Assembly: GCF_023015765.1 (NCBI RefSeq)
Contig: NZ_JALKAL010000006.1
Coordinates: forward strand, 62,001 to 126,000
Direction of reading: 5' to 3'
Source: Ornithinimicrobium sp. F0845
GTDB lineage: Bacteria > Actinomycetota > Actinomycetes > Actinomycetales > Dermatophilaceae
Length of the DNA: 64,000 nt
The translations under genes were made by a program, and so were the position numbers. The notes under the pieces are model-generated. The model did not search any database. It saw only the letters and a list, made by a program, of their open reading frames with translations, and was not told the DNA's origin. Positions within the stretch are counted from its first letter, which is position 1. The number at the start of each line of letters is the position of its first letter. This document shows positions 42,479 to 52,600 of the stretch, one piece after another.

Positions 42479-43056
42479 ACCGGAGGTGGGGCCGCCTGGC
42501 CAGGGCGGGGTTCGTCGTCCTGGCGCTCGTCGCGGGCAAGGAGCTGGCCACCGCGCTGCCCGACCAGGACGTCTCGCTGCGCCCGTTCGAGGTCGCCGGC
42601 GAGCTGGGGACCCCGGTCGAGCTGCGCACCGGCACCGTGGAGGTGCGCGAGGTGCAGCTGAACCAGACCGTCATCACGCCGACCGCCGGCTACCGGACGC
42701 CGGGGCTGTGGGTGGCGGTCAGCACCAGGCTCACCCCGGCGCAGGAGAAGGAGACGTTCGCGTATGCCGCGGTGCGCTCTGAGGACGGGCGCCGGGTCTG
42801 GGAGGGGCGCACCAGGAGCAGTCTGAGCTGTCCGACGCCACCGCCGGGCGTGCCGGTCACGTGCGACCTGCTCTTCGAGGTCCCGCCCGAGGCGTTGGTC
42901 GGTGCCGACCTGCTGGTGTCCACCGAGGCCGACCAGCGGCACGACTCGTTGGCCGTCATCGACCTGGCCATCACCGCCGAGCAGGTCGAGCGGGCGCAGG
43001 CGCAGGACGAGCCGGTCGAGACCCGGGAGGCCCTCGTGGGCGGTGGCGATGACTGA
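42475..43056 (+). CDS. Membrane-anchored protein of unknown function (module gene 2)
   Basis: 193 residues, not recognised. A short basic start and one hydrophobic segment (ARAGFVVLALVAGKELATAL) act as a signal anchor, followed by a beta-rich outer domain (LRTGTVEVREVQLNQTVI, GLWVAVSTRLTPAQEKE, LSCPTPPPGVPVTCDLLFEV with two cysteines that could form a disulfide). The ending is acidic. Overlaps both neighbours by a few bases, so the three are one transcription unit. Confidence 0.65.
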   Translation: MNRRWGRLARAGFVVLALVAGKELATALPDQDVSLRPFEVAGELGTPVELRTGTVEVREVQLNQTVITPTAGYRTPGLWVAVSTRLTPAQEKETFAYAAVRSEDGRRVWEGRTRSSLSCPTPPPGVPVTCDLLFEVPPEALVGADLLVSTEADQRHDSLAVIDLAITAEQVERAQAQDEPVETREALVGGGDD

Positions 43057-43723
43057 GGGCGGCGCGACCGCGGTGCACGCACCGGTGCACCGGGGCTGGT
43101 GGCGCCGCAACCGGTGGGCGCTGCTGGCGCTGCCCGTGGTGCTGGTGGTCGTGGCGCTCAGCGGGGCGGGCCGGATCGCGACGTTCTGGTGGCCGCTGGA
43201 GATGACCGACGGCATCGAGACCCAGGTCGGTGAGATGACCCGCTTCACCGACGACTACGTCGACGCGGGAGGCGAGCACGAGCGGACCCTCCGGATCGCC
43301 GTGCGCGACGTGGTGCCCGATGCCGATCCGGTCACCTCCCGCGGTGAGCCCGTCCTGGGGGAGGGCCTGCTGCCCGAGGGCACCCGGTTGTGGCAGCTGC
43401 AGATCGACGTGGAGGCCGACCCCGAGACGGTGCTCAGCGGGTGCCGCATCGCGCTGGTCGACGCCGACGGACGGCTGGCCGAGCGCGACACCACCCTCCT
43501 GGTGTGGGACGCCGGCTGGGACGCGTGCCAGCCCGTCGACACCGCCAACCCGAGCGCCCAGCTGTTCGTCGACGAGGGTGAGCACGAGCGCTCGACCCGC
43601 CCCCCGGCATACTCCCGGACGGTGCAGCTGCTCGCGGCGGGTGACTTCGAGCCGATCGCGGTCAGGGTGTGGTGGGAGCCGCCGACGTACCTGACGGCTC
43701 GGCTGCCAGACGCCGGGCGGTGA
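43049..43723 (+). CDS. Membrane-anchored protein of unknown function (module gene 3)
   Basis: 224 residues from the ATG at 43049. One membrane helix (RWALLALPVVLVVVALSGAG) and a beta-rich outer domain: RTLRIAVRDVVPDADPV, TRLWQLQIDVEADPETV, GCRIALVDADGRLAERDTTL, WDACQPVDTANPSAQL, with two cysteines about 80 residues apart. The topology and strand order match genes 1 and 2, suggesting three diverged copies of one design. Its 3' end overlaps the convergent membrane protein gene by 62 bases. Confidence 0.65.
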   Translation: MTEGGATAVHAPVHRGWWRRNRWALLALPVVLVVVALSGAGRIATFWWPLEMTDGIETQVGEMTRFTDDYVDAGGEHERTLRIAVRDVVPDADPVTSRGEPVLGEGLLPEGTRLWQLQIDVEADPETVLSGCRIALVDADGRLAERDTTLLVWDAGWDACQPVDTANPSAQLFVDEGEHERSTRPPAYSRTVQLLAAGDFEPIAVRVWWEPPTYLTARLPDAGR

Positions 43724-44942
43724 CCAGCAGCCGGTCGACGGCGGCGGCGACCAGGGTGACCTGCAGGAGCAACGAGACCGAGGTGCTGGCGATCCGGACG
43801 TAGGCGTCGAAGGAGACCATGTCGTCGGCGGCCTGGGGCCCGAGCGCCCAGCGGATGATCTCTGCGGTGGCCGCCTCGGCGTAGCGCGAGACCAGGAACG
43901 CCAGGCAGAACAGCACCATCGGCACCACTCCGCCCACCGCGAGCGTTCGCAGCCCGCCCATCAGGGTGGTGAACCGGCCGAACATGGCCCTGCTCACCGA
44001 CGTCAGCCAGCCCTGCAGCGGCTGCGGCAGCAACGCCACCCGCTCCTGGACCCGGGTCAGCTGCTGCGCGGACCAGGTCAGGCGCGGGCTCATCGCAGTG
44101 ACGCCCAGGGACCGGCTGGTCAGGGTGCCGCCGTAGACCACGGCGCCGGTGGTCAACCAGGCCAGCGGCAGGACGACCAGGGCGTTCAGGTCAGTCAGCA
44201 GCCCGCCGACCCACCCGGCGACCGTGGACACCGGTCCGGCCAGCGGGCCGATCAGATCGAGGAACCAGGCCCAGCCGTCCAGCACCCAGTCGACGAAGAC
44301 GCGCTGCTCGATCCAGTCCTGGATCCCGTTGATCTCGGCGAGCAGCATCGAGGCCAGCCAGGTCAGCCAGGCGACCTCGAGCCAGGCCGCGAACAGCCGG
44401 GCCGGGACGTTGCTGCGGGTCACCCCGGTCCAGTCCAGGACCCGGCGCAGCAGCAGCACCGCGAGGATGACCACGATCATCGTCGTCGTGTCGACATCGG
44501 CGATCGTGCGGCCCTGGATGGTGGTGGCGTCGAAGATGTAGGAGTCGTTGCGGTACTCATCGGCCATCGCCTCGTTGAGGAACCGGTTGCGGTCGGCCCG
44601 CAGGTAGCCCTGGGCCGAGTAGACCGCCAGGAACGGGACCAGCGCGCCGGCCAGGAGGGTCAGCTTGTCCTGCCGGACGGGTCCGTGCCAGAGGGAGGGA
44701 CCGACCGCGTCTAGCATGAGCAGGACCGCGACCATCAGCGACAGCGGGGCGAAGGGCAGCAGCGCCGCGCCCAGCCACACGTCGACCCCGCTGCCCTGAA
44801 CGGCGAGGTAGATCGCGATCTCGCGCCCCGCCATACCCAGCAGGTAGAGCACGAGCAGCACCGGCCAGTGCCGCCAGAGCAGCCGCGCGGCGTCCCGGAG
44901 CACGACCAGCTCGTCGCGCAGCTGCAGACCCAGGCCGTTCAC
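43662..44942 (-). CDS. Polytopic membrane protein of unknown function (module gene 4)
   Basis: 426 residues with about seven to eight membrane helices, for example WPVLLVLYLLGMAGREIAIY, LPFAPLSLMVAVLLMLDAVG, TTTMIVVILAVLLLRRVLDW, GVVPMVLFCLAFLVSRYAEA and STSVSLLLQVTLVAAAVDRL. No transporter or enzyme motif seen. It opens on GTG and ends inside the 3' end of module gene 3 on the other strand. The overlap and the shared envelope location suggest it works with the three anchored proteins, but this is inference. Confidence 0.65.
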   Translation of the reverse strand: MNGLGLQLRDELVVLRDAARLLWRHWPVLLVLYLLGMAGREIAIYLAVQGSGVDVWLGAALLPFAPLSLMVAVLLMLDAVGPSLWHGPVRQDKLTLLAGALVPFLAVYSAQGYLRADRNRFLNEAMADEYRNDSYIFDATTIQGRTIADVDTTTMIVVILAVLLLRRVLDWTGVTRSNVPARLFAAWLEVAWLTWLASMLLAEINGIQDWIEQRVFVDWVLDGWAWFLDLIGPLAGPVSTVAGWVGGLLTDLNALVVLPLAWLTTGAVVYGGTLTSRSLGVTAMSPRLTWSAQQLTRVQERVALLPQPLQGWLTSVSRAMFGRFTTLMGGLRTLAVGGVVPMVLFCLAFLVSRYAEAATAEIIRWALGPQAADDMVSFDAYVRIASTSVSLLLQVTLVAAAVDRLLVTARRLAAEPSGTSAAPTTP

Positions 44943-44985
44943 GGGCGCAGTCTAAGGTCAGTGCGGCGAGCACCACCCGATGCGC

Positions 44986-45495
44986 TCAGTCGGGCACCAC
45001 GGCCGGGGTGCGCGGCGACAGGATCACGAGGCTCGTCGGTGTGGAGCGCCGTGAGGCGTGGGCGTCCAGGCTCTGCTCGACCTCCCGCCACCGGTCCCAC
45101 AGCCTGCTGTGCTCCGCGCCGGAGACTTCCCGGGCCGTCACCGCGCGCACACCGTCGCGCGTCTCGACTAGCACCTGCGGGTGCGCCTGCAGGTTCAGCC
45201 ACCAGGCGGGGTCCCCCTCACCCCAGCCGTTCATGGCCAGGGTGACGAGATCGCTGCCGTCCTCGATGTAGGCCAGGATGACGCTGCGGTCGTGACCGGT
45301 CCGGCGCCCGATGGTGGTCAGGCGCATCGTGCCCCAGCTGCGCGACCTGGGCCGCCACAGGCCGAGGTGGCCGCCGGTCAGCCGGTGGATGTTGCGGTGC
45401 ACGGCCCACGCGCGGGTGACGAACCACCGTGGCGGCACACGGACCGTCCGGCCGTCGGCACGCGCTGCGTGCGCCACTGGCTTCGGATCCGACAT
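44986..45495 (-). CDS. Deazaflavin (F420)-dependent nitroreductase family protein (Ddn-like)
   Basis: 169 residues with the family's RSWGTMRLTTIGRRTGHDRS, VILAYIEDGSDLVTLAMNGW and PAWWLNLQAHPQVLVETRDG. These small split-barrel proteins bind F420H2 and reduce quinones or nitro compounds at the membrane; the mycobacterial Ddn activates nitroimidazoles. The ATG at 45493-45495 follows GAGGGAG; the longer frame is not family-like. Ends with a hydrophobic LVILSPRTPAVVPD tail. No obvious operon partner. Confidence 0.87.
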   Translation of the reverse strand: MSDPKPVAHAARADGRTVRVPPRWFVTRAWAVHRNIHRLTGGHLGLWRPRSRSWGTMRLTTIGRRTGHDRSVILAYIEDGSDLVTLAMNGWGEGDPAWWLNLQAHPQVLVETRDGVRAVTAREVSGAEHSRLWDRWREVEQSLDAHASRRSTPTSLVILSPRTPAVVPD

Positions 45496-45654
45496 CGTTC
45501 TCCCTCTGTGCCGTCCAATCCCTTGCACGCTAGCGGAGTTCGGGCGGGCAGGACAGTGCTCGTCGGCTGGGTGCGCCACGCGGATGCGGGTGAGGAGGCC
45601 CGGACGTAGCGTGGAAAGCGTCGCCGGCGTGGCGACGGACCCCTAGGAGGAGCC

Positions 45655-45912
45655 ATGAGCGAGAACTCGATCAAGGACCCGGAGATGTATGAGTCGCTGC
45701 GCGACGAGGGGAACTCCAAGGAGAAGGCCGCCCGCATCAGCAATGCTGCGGCAGACGAGGGCCGGTCCGAGGTGGGCAGCCGGGGCGGCGAGGCCGAGGA
45801 CTACGAGGACCGCACCGTCGAGGAGCTGCAGGACCGCGCCAAGGAGCTCGGTCTCGAGGGATACAGCGACCTCACCAAGGACGAACTGATCGACAAGCTG
45901 AGGTCGCATTGA
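45655..45912 (+). CDS. Small Rho-N-domain-like protein (DUF7218-type)
   Basis: 85 residues. MSENSIKDPEMYESLRDEGN, then SKEKAARISNAAADEG, a Gly/Ser hinge and a C-terminal SAP/Rho-N-like helix pair (TVEELQDRAKELGLEGYSDL, TKDELIDKLRSH). This small protein is common in actinobacteria and is usually annotated as having a Rho termination factor N-terminal domain; nucleic acid binding is inferred from that fold. Excellent SD (AGGAGG). Overlaps the next gene by four bases. Confidence 0.85.
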   Translation: MSENSIKDPEMYESLRDEGNSKEKAARISNAAADEGRSEVGSRGGEAEDYEDRTVEELQDRAKELGLEGYSDLTKDELIDKLRSH

Positions 45913-46502
45913 CCGACCCGCCGGAGGACGGCGAGCCGGAACGACACACCTCACGCAGCCAGACTCGGGACGGACCTCGCCCTGAGCAGTCACGCCCCGA
46001 CGAGTCACGCCCCGAGGAGTCACCAGAGGACCCGCACGAAGGCGGACCGGGTCGGCACGAGACCGAGCAGGAGCGCTACGACCGCAACTGGGTCGAGCTG
46101 CTGCAGGAGATCAGGGTGACCCAGATGGGCACCCAGATCATGACCGGCTTCCTGCTGGCCGCCGCGTTCCAGGACCGGATGGCGGACCTGACGACCTTCC
46201 AGCGGACCGTCTACCTGGTCCTGGTGGTCCTCGGGGTGACCACCACGGCTCTCGGTCTGGCCCCGGTGAGCCTGCACCGCACGCTGTTCCGGCGGCGGAT
46301 GAAGAAGGAGATCGTGCAGCTCGGCCACGCCTTCCTCCGCGTGGTTCTGGCCGGTGTTGTGCTCATGCTGGCCGGCACCGCCACGCTGATCTTTGACATG
46401 GTCCTCGGGACCGTGCCCGCCGTCGTGGTGGGCTCCCTGGTCCTGCTCGGCTCGGCCATCTTCTCCATCACGATGCACCGGCTGGCCGCTCGGCACGACT
46501 GA
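45909..46502 (+). CDS. DUF6328-like membrane protein
   Basis: 197 residues from a TTG start fixed by a TTGA overlap. A charged, Glu/Arg/Pro-rich first 60 residues precede NWVELLQEIRVTQMGTQIM, TGFLLAAAFQDRMADLTTFQ, then four hydrophobic segments (YLVLVVLGVTTTALGLAPV, VVLAGVVLMLAGTATLIFDM, VVVGSLVLLGSAIFSI). The ELLQE-RV-Q-G-Q--TGFLL pattern is the DUF6328 hallmark. Function unknown; coupling to the Rho-N-like protein suggests a stress or envelope role, which is inference. Confidence 0.78.
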   Translation: MTDPPEDGEPERHTSRSQTRDGPRPEQSRPDESRPEESPEDPHEGGPGRHETEQERYDRNWVELLQEIRVTQMGTQIMTGFLLAAAFQDRMADLTTFQRTVYLVLVVLGVTTTALGLAPVSLHRTLFRRRMKKEIVQLGHAFLRVVLAGVVLMLAGTATLIFDMVLGTVPAVVVGSLVLLGSAIFSITMHRLAARHD

Positions 46503-46519
46503 CTGACGGACCGCGCGCC

Positions 46520-46541
46520 GGGTGAAGATCACAAGTCACCC
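46520..46541. promoter_or_regulatory. Inverted repeat upstream of the giant protease gene
   Basis: GGGTGA-N10-TCACCC (46520-46541) is a 22-bp dyad 120 bases before the chosen ATG. Its size suits a dimeric regulator or an RNA hairpin. No matching -35/-10 is clear. Confidence 0.35.
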
Positions 46542-46659
46542 AAGGGCGTCCAAAGGTTTCGTCAACTCCCTAGGAGTCGCGCCCGGTCGGGGCTACCTTC
46601 CGAGGCGTCCCCTAGGCAGCGTCGGCCGGGCGCGTGCCTGTCTCGTCACTGGAGCTGTC

Positions 46660-49600
46660 ATGCCGTTGCGTGAAACCTGGTCCCGTCTGCTTGCCCTCAC
46701 CCTCGGGTGGGCGCTCGTCCTGAGTCTGCTCGGGGTCGCCCCGTCGTCAGCCGTCGGCACCCCACCGCCGACGGCCGCGGCCGATCTCGCGCAGGCCGAC
46801 GTGACGCAGGCCGACCTCGCGCAGGCCGACGTGACGCAACACGACCTTGCGCACGACGAGCTGGCCGACGACGTGACGCTGGCGGGGGAGTCCACGTCAC
46901 TGCTGGACGATCTCGACGTCAGTGTCGCGGACATCGACCCGGACCAGGCCACCACGACCGGCCCGAACGCCGCGGGCGACGCGAACGCCGCCGGCGACGC
47001 GACAGCCGCCGGCGACGAGACGCCCGACGCCGAGGACGGGTCCGCACCGGAGGTCGAGGAGGACCCGGCCGTCACCGACCTGGCCGCTGCCCTGCTGCGG
47101 CACCCCTCCGCCGACGACGGACCGAAGATCGACCCGGCCGTCACCGCCGCGCTGGCCGAGGACGACCAGGTCACGGTGATTATCGAGCTGACCGGCTCGG
47201 CCGACCTCGAGGCACTGGCCGGGAAGGCCCACACCGCCGGGCTCGAGGCCGCCCGCGAGGTGCGTTCGTCGGCCCGCGCCTACGGCGAGGACACCGCGGC
47301 GGAGGCGGGGGCCGCCGCCGATGCGGCCCGTGGCCAGGTGGTCGTCGAGACCCTGCGCGAGACCGGTGCGCAGCAGCGTGCCGACCTGATCGCCGATCTC
47401 GGCGGGTCCGGCCTGGCGGCCAGCTCGGAGGAGCCCGCCGGCGGTCCCGGCAACCCGGTCGACCTGTGGGTCGTCAACAGCGTCGGCGCCACCATCGACG
47501 CCGCCACCCTGGCCGAGCTCGAGGCACGCGACGACGTCGCGCACGTCCGTCTCGAGCAGGAGATCCAGGTGGACCCCGAGGCCACCAGCGAGCCGGCCCT
47601 GCCGACCTGGAGCCTGGAGAAGGTCAACGCCCCGCAGACCTGGGGGGAGTACGGCCACCGCGGCGAGGGCGTCACGGTCGCCGTGCTGGACACCGGTGTC
47701 GACGGCGGCCACCCCGCGCTCGCCGGGCAGTACCGCGGCAGCGACGGCGACCACTCCGACTCGTGGTTCGTCACCACGGGTGAGAACTACCCGACGCCGG
47801 GCGACGGCAACGGTCACGGCACGCACGTCACCGGCTCGATCGCCGGGGGACCTCCCGGTGAGGTCATCGGTGTGGCACCGGACGCCGAGTGGATCGGCGT
47901 CAAGATCCTCAACGACGGCGGCCGCGGAGGCGAGGTCGGCATCCTGTCCGGCATGCAGTGGGTCCTCGCGCCCGGCGGTGACCCGGCCCAGGCTCCAGAC
48001 ATCGCCAGCAACTCCTGGGGCAGCGGTCCCGGCAGCAGCCGCGTCTTCTGGGACGCGGTCGCCGCGTGGCGCGCGGCGGGCATCGTGCCGATGTTCGCCA
48101 ACGGCAACGACGGGCCGGCCGGCGGCACGGTCGGCCTGCCGGGTGGTTACCCGCACTCCATCGGGGTCGGCGCCACCGACATCAACGACACGATCGCCTC
48201 CTTCTCCAGCCGCGGCCCGATCAACTGGGACGGCGTGGAGTACGTCAAGCCACAGGTCAGCGCGCCCGGCGCCGCGATCTACTCCGCCTGGCCGCAGGAC
48301 TCCGGGCAGGACTACCACACGATCTCGGGCACCTCGATGGCCACGCCGCACGTCAGCGGTGTCGCCGCGCTGGTCCTCTCGGCCAACCCCGCGCTGGGCG
48401 TGGACGAGCTCCAGGAGATCCTCGAGGAGACCGCCCGCACCGCGCCGTTCATGGGCCAGATCCCGAACAACGCCTACGGCTACGGCATCGTCGACTCCTA
48501 CGCCGCGACCACCCGCGCCGCGCACTCCGGCCTGGTTGCCGGTCAGGTCACCGGGCCCGACGGCCCGGTCGCCGCGACGGTGAGCATCGCCGACGGACCG
48601 TCCACGACCGCGGACCCCGCCACCGGCGACTACGAGCTCTACGCGCCGCCCGGCACCCAGACCCTCCAGGTCAGCGCCTACGGCTACCAGTCCCAGGAGC
48701 ACACCGTCGAGGTGACGCAGGGCGGCTTCGTCGAGCTCGACATCACCCTGACGTCGCAGGACACGGCCGCGCTCACCGGCACGGTGACCGCCGCGGGCAC
48801 CCCGGTGACCGGCGCGGCGGTCTCGGTGGTCGGCCAGCCCGGCACCACGACATACTCCGACGAGGCCGGCGCCTATGCGCTGACCCTGCCGCACGGCACC
48901 CACGAGCTGCGCGTGCAGGCCACCGGCTACCGCCCCTGGACCGGTGAGATCACCATCGACGGCGCGGCCGTCCGCGACGTCGAGCTGGAGCCGCTGGCGC
49001 TGCCGGGCACGGAGGCCTGGCCGCAGCTGAAGGGCAACGCGGCAGGCCACGGACTGGCTGCCACGGGTCTGGACGCCGCGAGCCTGGAGCAGCAGTGGAC
49101 GACCAAGGTGAGCAGCGTGATGTTCGGCTCGCCCGCCTCGGACGGGGAGAGCGTCTACCAGCTCTCGGTCAACGGGACCCTCACGGCGCTCGACCTGGCG
49201 ACCGGCCAGACCCGCTGGTCGATCCCGACCGGCACCGACCAGCGGGGCACGCCGGCCGTCTCCGCCGACGGCGGCACCGTCTACGTCACCACCGGCAACA
49301 ACGGCACCATGCTCGCGCTCAACGCGGCCGACGGCTCGGTCCGGTGGACCTACGACTTCGAGGGGGACACCCCCACCTACGGCTCGCCGAACGTCGCCGA
49401 CGGCACCGTCTACGTGGCCGTCGGGTCCGGGGAGACCGGCTCGATGCACGCCGTCGACGGGGAGACCGGCGAGCGGGTGTGGCGCACCGCGATCGGCGGT
49501 GGCGTCTTCTTCGGCCCGACGGTCGCGGGCGGGGTGGCCGTGACCTCCAGCGTCGGGGACGGCACGGTCGTCGCGCTCGACGCCGCGACCGGCGCCCCCC

Positions 49601-52600
49601 TGTGGGAGCGGAGCGACACCATCGCGATCACCATGCCGGCGGTCGACGCGGGCAAGGTCTATCTCGGCACCACCAACGAGGACTTCACCAGCGGCTCGCT
49701 GCTCGCGCTCGATCTCGCGACCGGCGCGACGCTGTGGGAGACCGGTGGCCACGGCGACACCCAGGGCAGCAGCCCGGTGCTCTACGACGACCTGGTGATC
49801 CTCGGCTCGCACACCGCCGGCTCGGTGGCGGCCTACGACGCCACGACCGGCGAGCGGCAGTGGACCCACTTCGTCGGCAGCGCCGTGACCTCCTCGGTCG
49901 CCGTCACCACCAGCGGCGTGGTGCTCGGCGGCGCGCAGAGCTGGGACGTCTTCGCCCTCGACGCGGGCACCGGTGAGCCGCTCTGGGAGGAGCAGATGCC
50001 GGCCCCGATCCTCTCCTCGACGGCCGTCGCGGACGACGCGGCGCTGTTCGTCTCGCGCGACGGCACGGTGGCGTCCTACATGTCGACCGGGGTGGTCACC
50101 GGCGTCGTGACCGGGCCGGAGGGGCCCCTCGCGGCCACCGTCGAGCTGGTCGGGACCGACCACGAGACCACGGCGGACCCGGCCACCGGCGCCTACGAGC
50201 TGCGTGCTCCCGCCGGTGACTACACGTTGCGGATCAGCAGCTACGGGCTGTCCACCCACACGCAGGAGATCACCCTGCGGCCCACCGAGGACCTGACCGT
50301 CGACGCGACCCTGACCGCGGTCGGGGCCGGCGCGGTCACCGGCACCGTCTCCGACGAGGACGGACAGCCCCTCGAGGGCGCCACGGTCACGCTGACCGGC
50401 GTCCCGCTGGACCCGGCGACGACCGGCCCGGACGGCAGCTTCACCTTCGGTGACGTCGCCGAGGGGGAGTGGGAGCTGGTCGCCGAGCTGCCCGGCTACG
50501 CCACCGTGACCCAGACCGTCACGGTCTCCGCGGGCGAGACGACCACCGTGGACCTCGTCCTCGGCGGCTTCGACCTGGCGGTCGTGGCCGACTACAACAG
50601 CCGGCTGTCGACCATCCTGCGCAACCAGGGCTGGTCGGTCGACGAGCTGAGCTTCGCCGAGGCGGCCCTGGCTCCCGAGCGCTACGACGCGATCGTCCTC
50701 AACGGCCGCTCCGGCGACTACGCCCGGGACAACGTGGACGCGATCGAGGCCACCCTCACCGGCGCGGACGCGGCCGGCACCAGCATCATCGCGCTCGACA
50801 GCTGGGGAGCGGTCGGCGGCAGCGTCGACGAGGTGCTGGAGCTGCGCGGCAGCGAGGGGCACCTAGAGTCCGTCTACGGCCGCAACGGGCCGGTCTGGCT
50901 GACCGACCCCGTCGACCACCCGATCACCGCGCCGATCGACCAGACCCGCTACCAGATCCTCAGCGACGACTCGCACGCCTGGCTCGTCGGCTACGAGGGC
51001 GGCAACCTGGCGACCCTGGGCGACGACACCTCGGGTGAGCTGGGCTCGGGCATCGGCTACGAGCGGACCTCCACCGACTCCGTGCAGGTGCTGCTGCCCA
51101 GCCACGGCTCCAGCGTGCTCGTCGGGCCCGAGGAGAACTGGACGGCCGGTGCCGAGGCGATCTTCGTCGCCGCCGTGGAGCACGCGGTCGCCGCCGAGTT
51201 CGGCACCGTCGCGCTCACCGTGACCGGCCCCGACGGCGCGCCGCTGGACGCCGAGGTCTCCGTGACCGGCTCCTTCGAGCGCGAGGACCTGACCGGCGGG
51301 ACCGGGGAGCTGCTGCTGCCCGAGGGCACCCACACGCTGCTCGTCTCCGCGCCCGGTATGACGGACAGCGAGCACGAGGTGACCGTCACCGTCGGCGGGA
51401 CCACGCCGCTGGCGGTGGGCCTGGTGGCCTCGGACGCCGGCTCGATCGGTGGCACCGTCAGCGACGCCACCGGCGCCCCGATCGCGGGGGCGCAGGTCAG
51501 CGTCGAGGGTGGCGAGCCGGTCACCAGCGACACCGACGGCAGCTACCTGATCGCCGACCTGGAGATCGGCACCTACACGGTGACGGCCTCGGCCGACGGC
51601 TTCATCGCCGGCACGGTCGCGGACGTGGCGGTGACCGCGGGCACGGTCACCGACGTGGACTTCTCCCTGGTCAGCGCGCCGAACGTCGCCGTCGTCGGCG
51701 ACTACTCCAACCGGCTGACCGACTTCCTCACCGCAGCCCAGATCCCGGCCACCTCGCTCGGCTGGGAGGTGATGGACGACCTGGGCTCCTACGACGCGGT
51801 CATCCTCAACGACCCGCCGTCGATCGCGGACCAGCAGTGGCTGGACAACCTCGCGGCCTTCGACGAGGCGGGCGTCAGCGTGATCTTCCCGGTCGCCAAC
51901 AGCGCCACCTCCACCTCGGCGGTCTACGAGCTGTCCGACCTCACCGGCAACCCCGCGGACATCGAGCGGCACGGCGGCTTCAACAGCGCCCCCAAGGAGC
52001 TGACCGGGGTGATGGACCACCCGATCACCGCCGGCCTGGGCGAGGAGCCGGTGATCTACCTCAACGCCGACAGCGACGCGCCCTACCTCGTCGACTACCA
52101 GGGCATCACGCTGGCCACGGTCGGCATGGAGGGCACCGCCGCCGGGCCCGGCATCGCGTATGACGTGCGCACGCCGGACAGCGTGCACGTCCTGCTCAGC
52201 GGGCTGTTCGTCAGCGCCGGCACCGAGACCGACGTGGAGTGGGCGCCGGAGGGGCAGCAGCTCTTCCTCAACGCGGTCCGCTACGCCGGATCACCCGGGC
52301 TCGCGCAGGTCAGCGGGTCGGTCACCGACCCCGACGGCGTGCCGGTCCCCGGGGCCGACATCGCGGTCGTGGGACAGACGTGGACGGCGACCACTGGTGA
52401 CGACGGCCAGTTCCTGCTGGGCCTGCCGGACGGGACCTACACCATCGAGGTGAGCCGCCACGGCTACCTCACCCAGACCCAGGAGGTCACCGTCGACGGC
52501 GGCCCGCAGGACCTCACCTTCGTGCTCGAGGTCGCCGACGTCGGGACGCTGAGCGGCACCGTCACCGGCACCACGCTGCCCGGCACCGGGCTCGGCGTGG

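Noticed and set aside
46897-50862. 1321-codon minus-strand open frame inside the giant protease gene
   Set aside because: The plus strand carries the catalytic triad, propeller blades and repeats; the antisense product is a Gly/Asp/Arg/His mix without domains.
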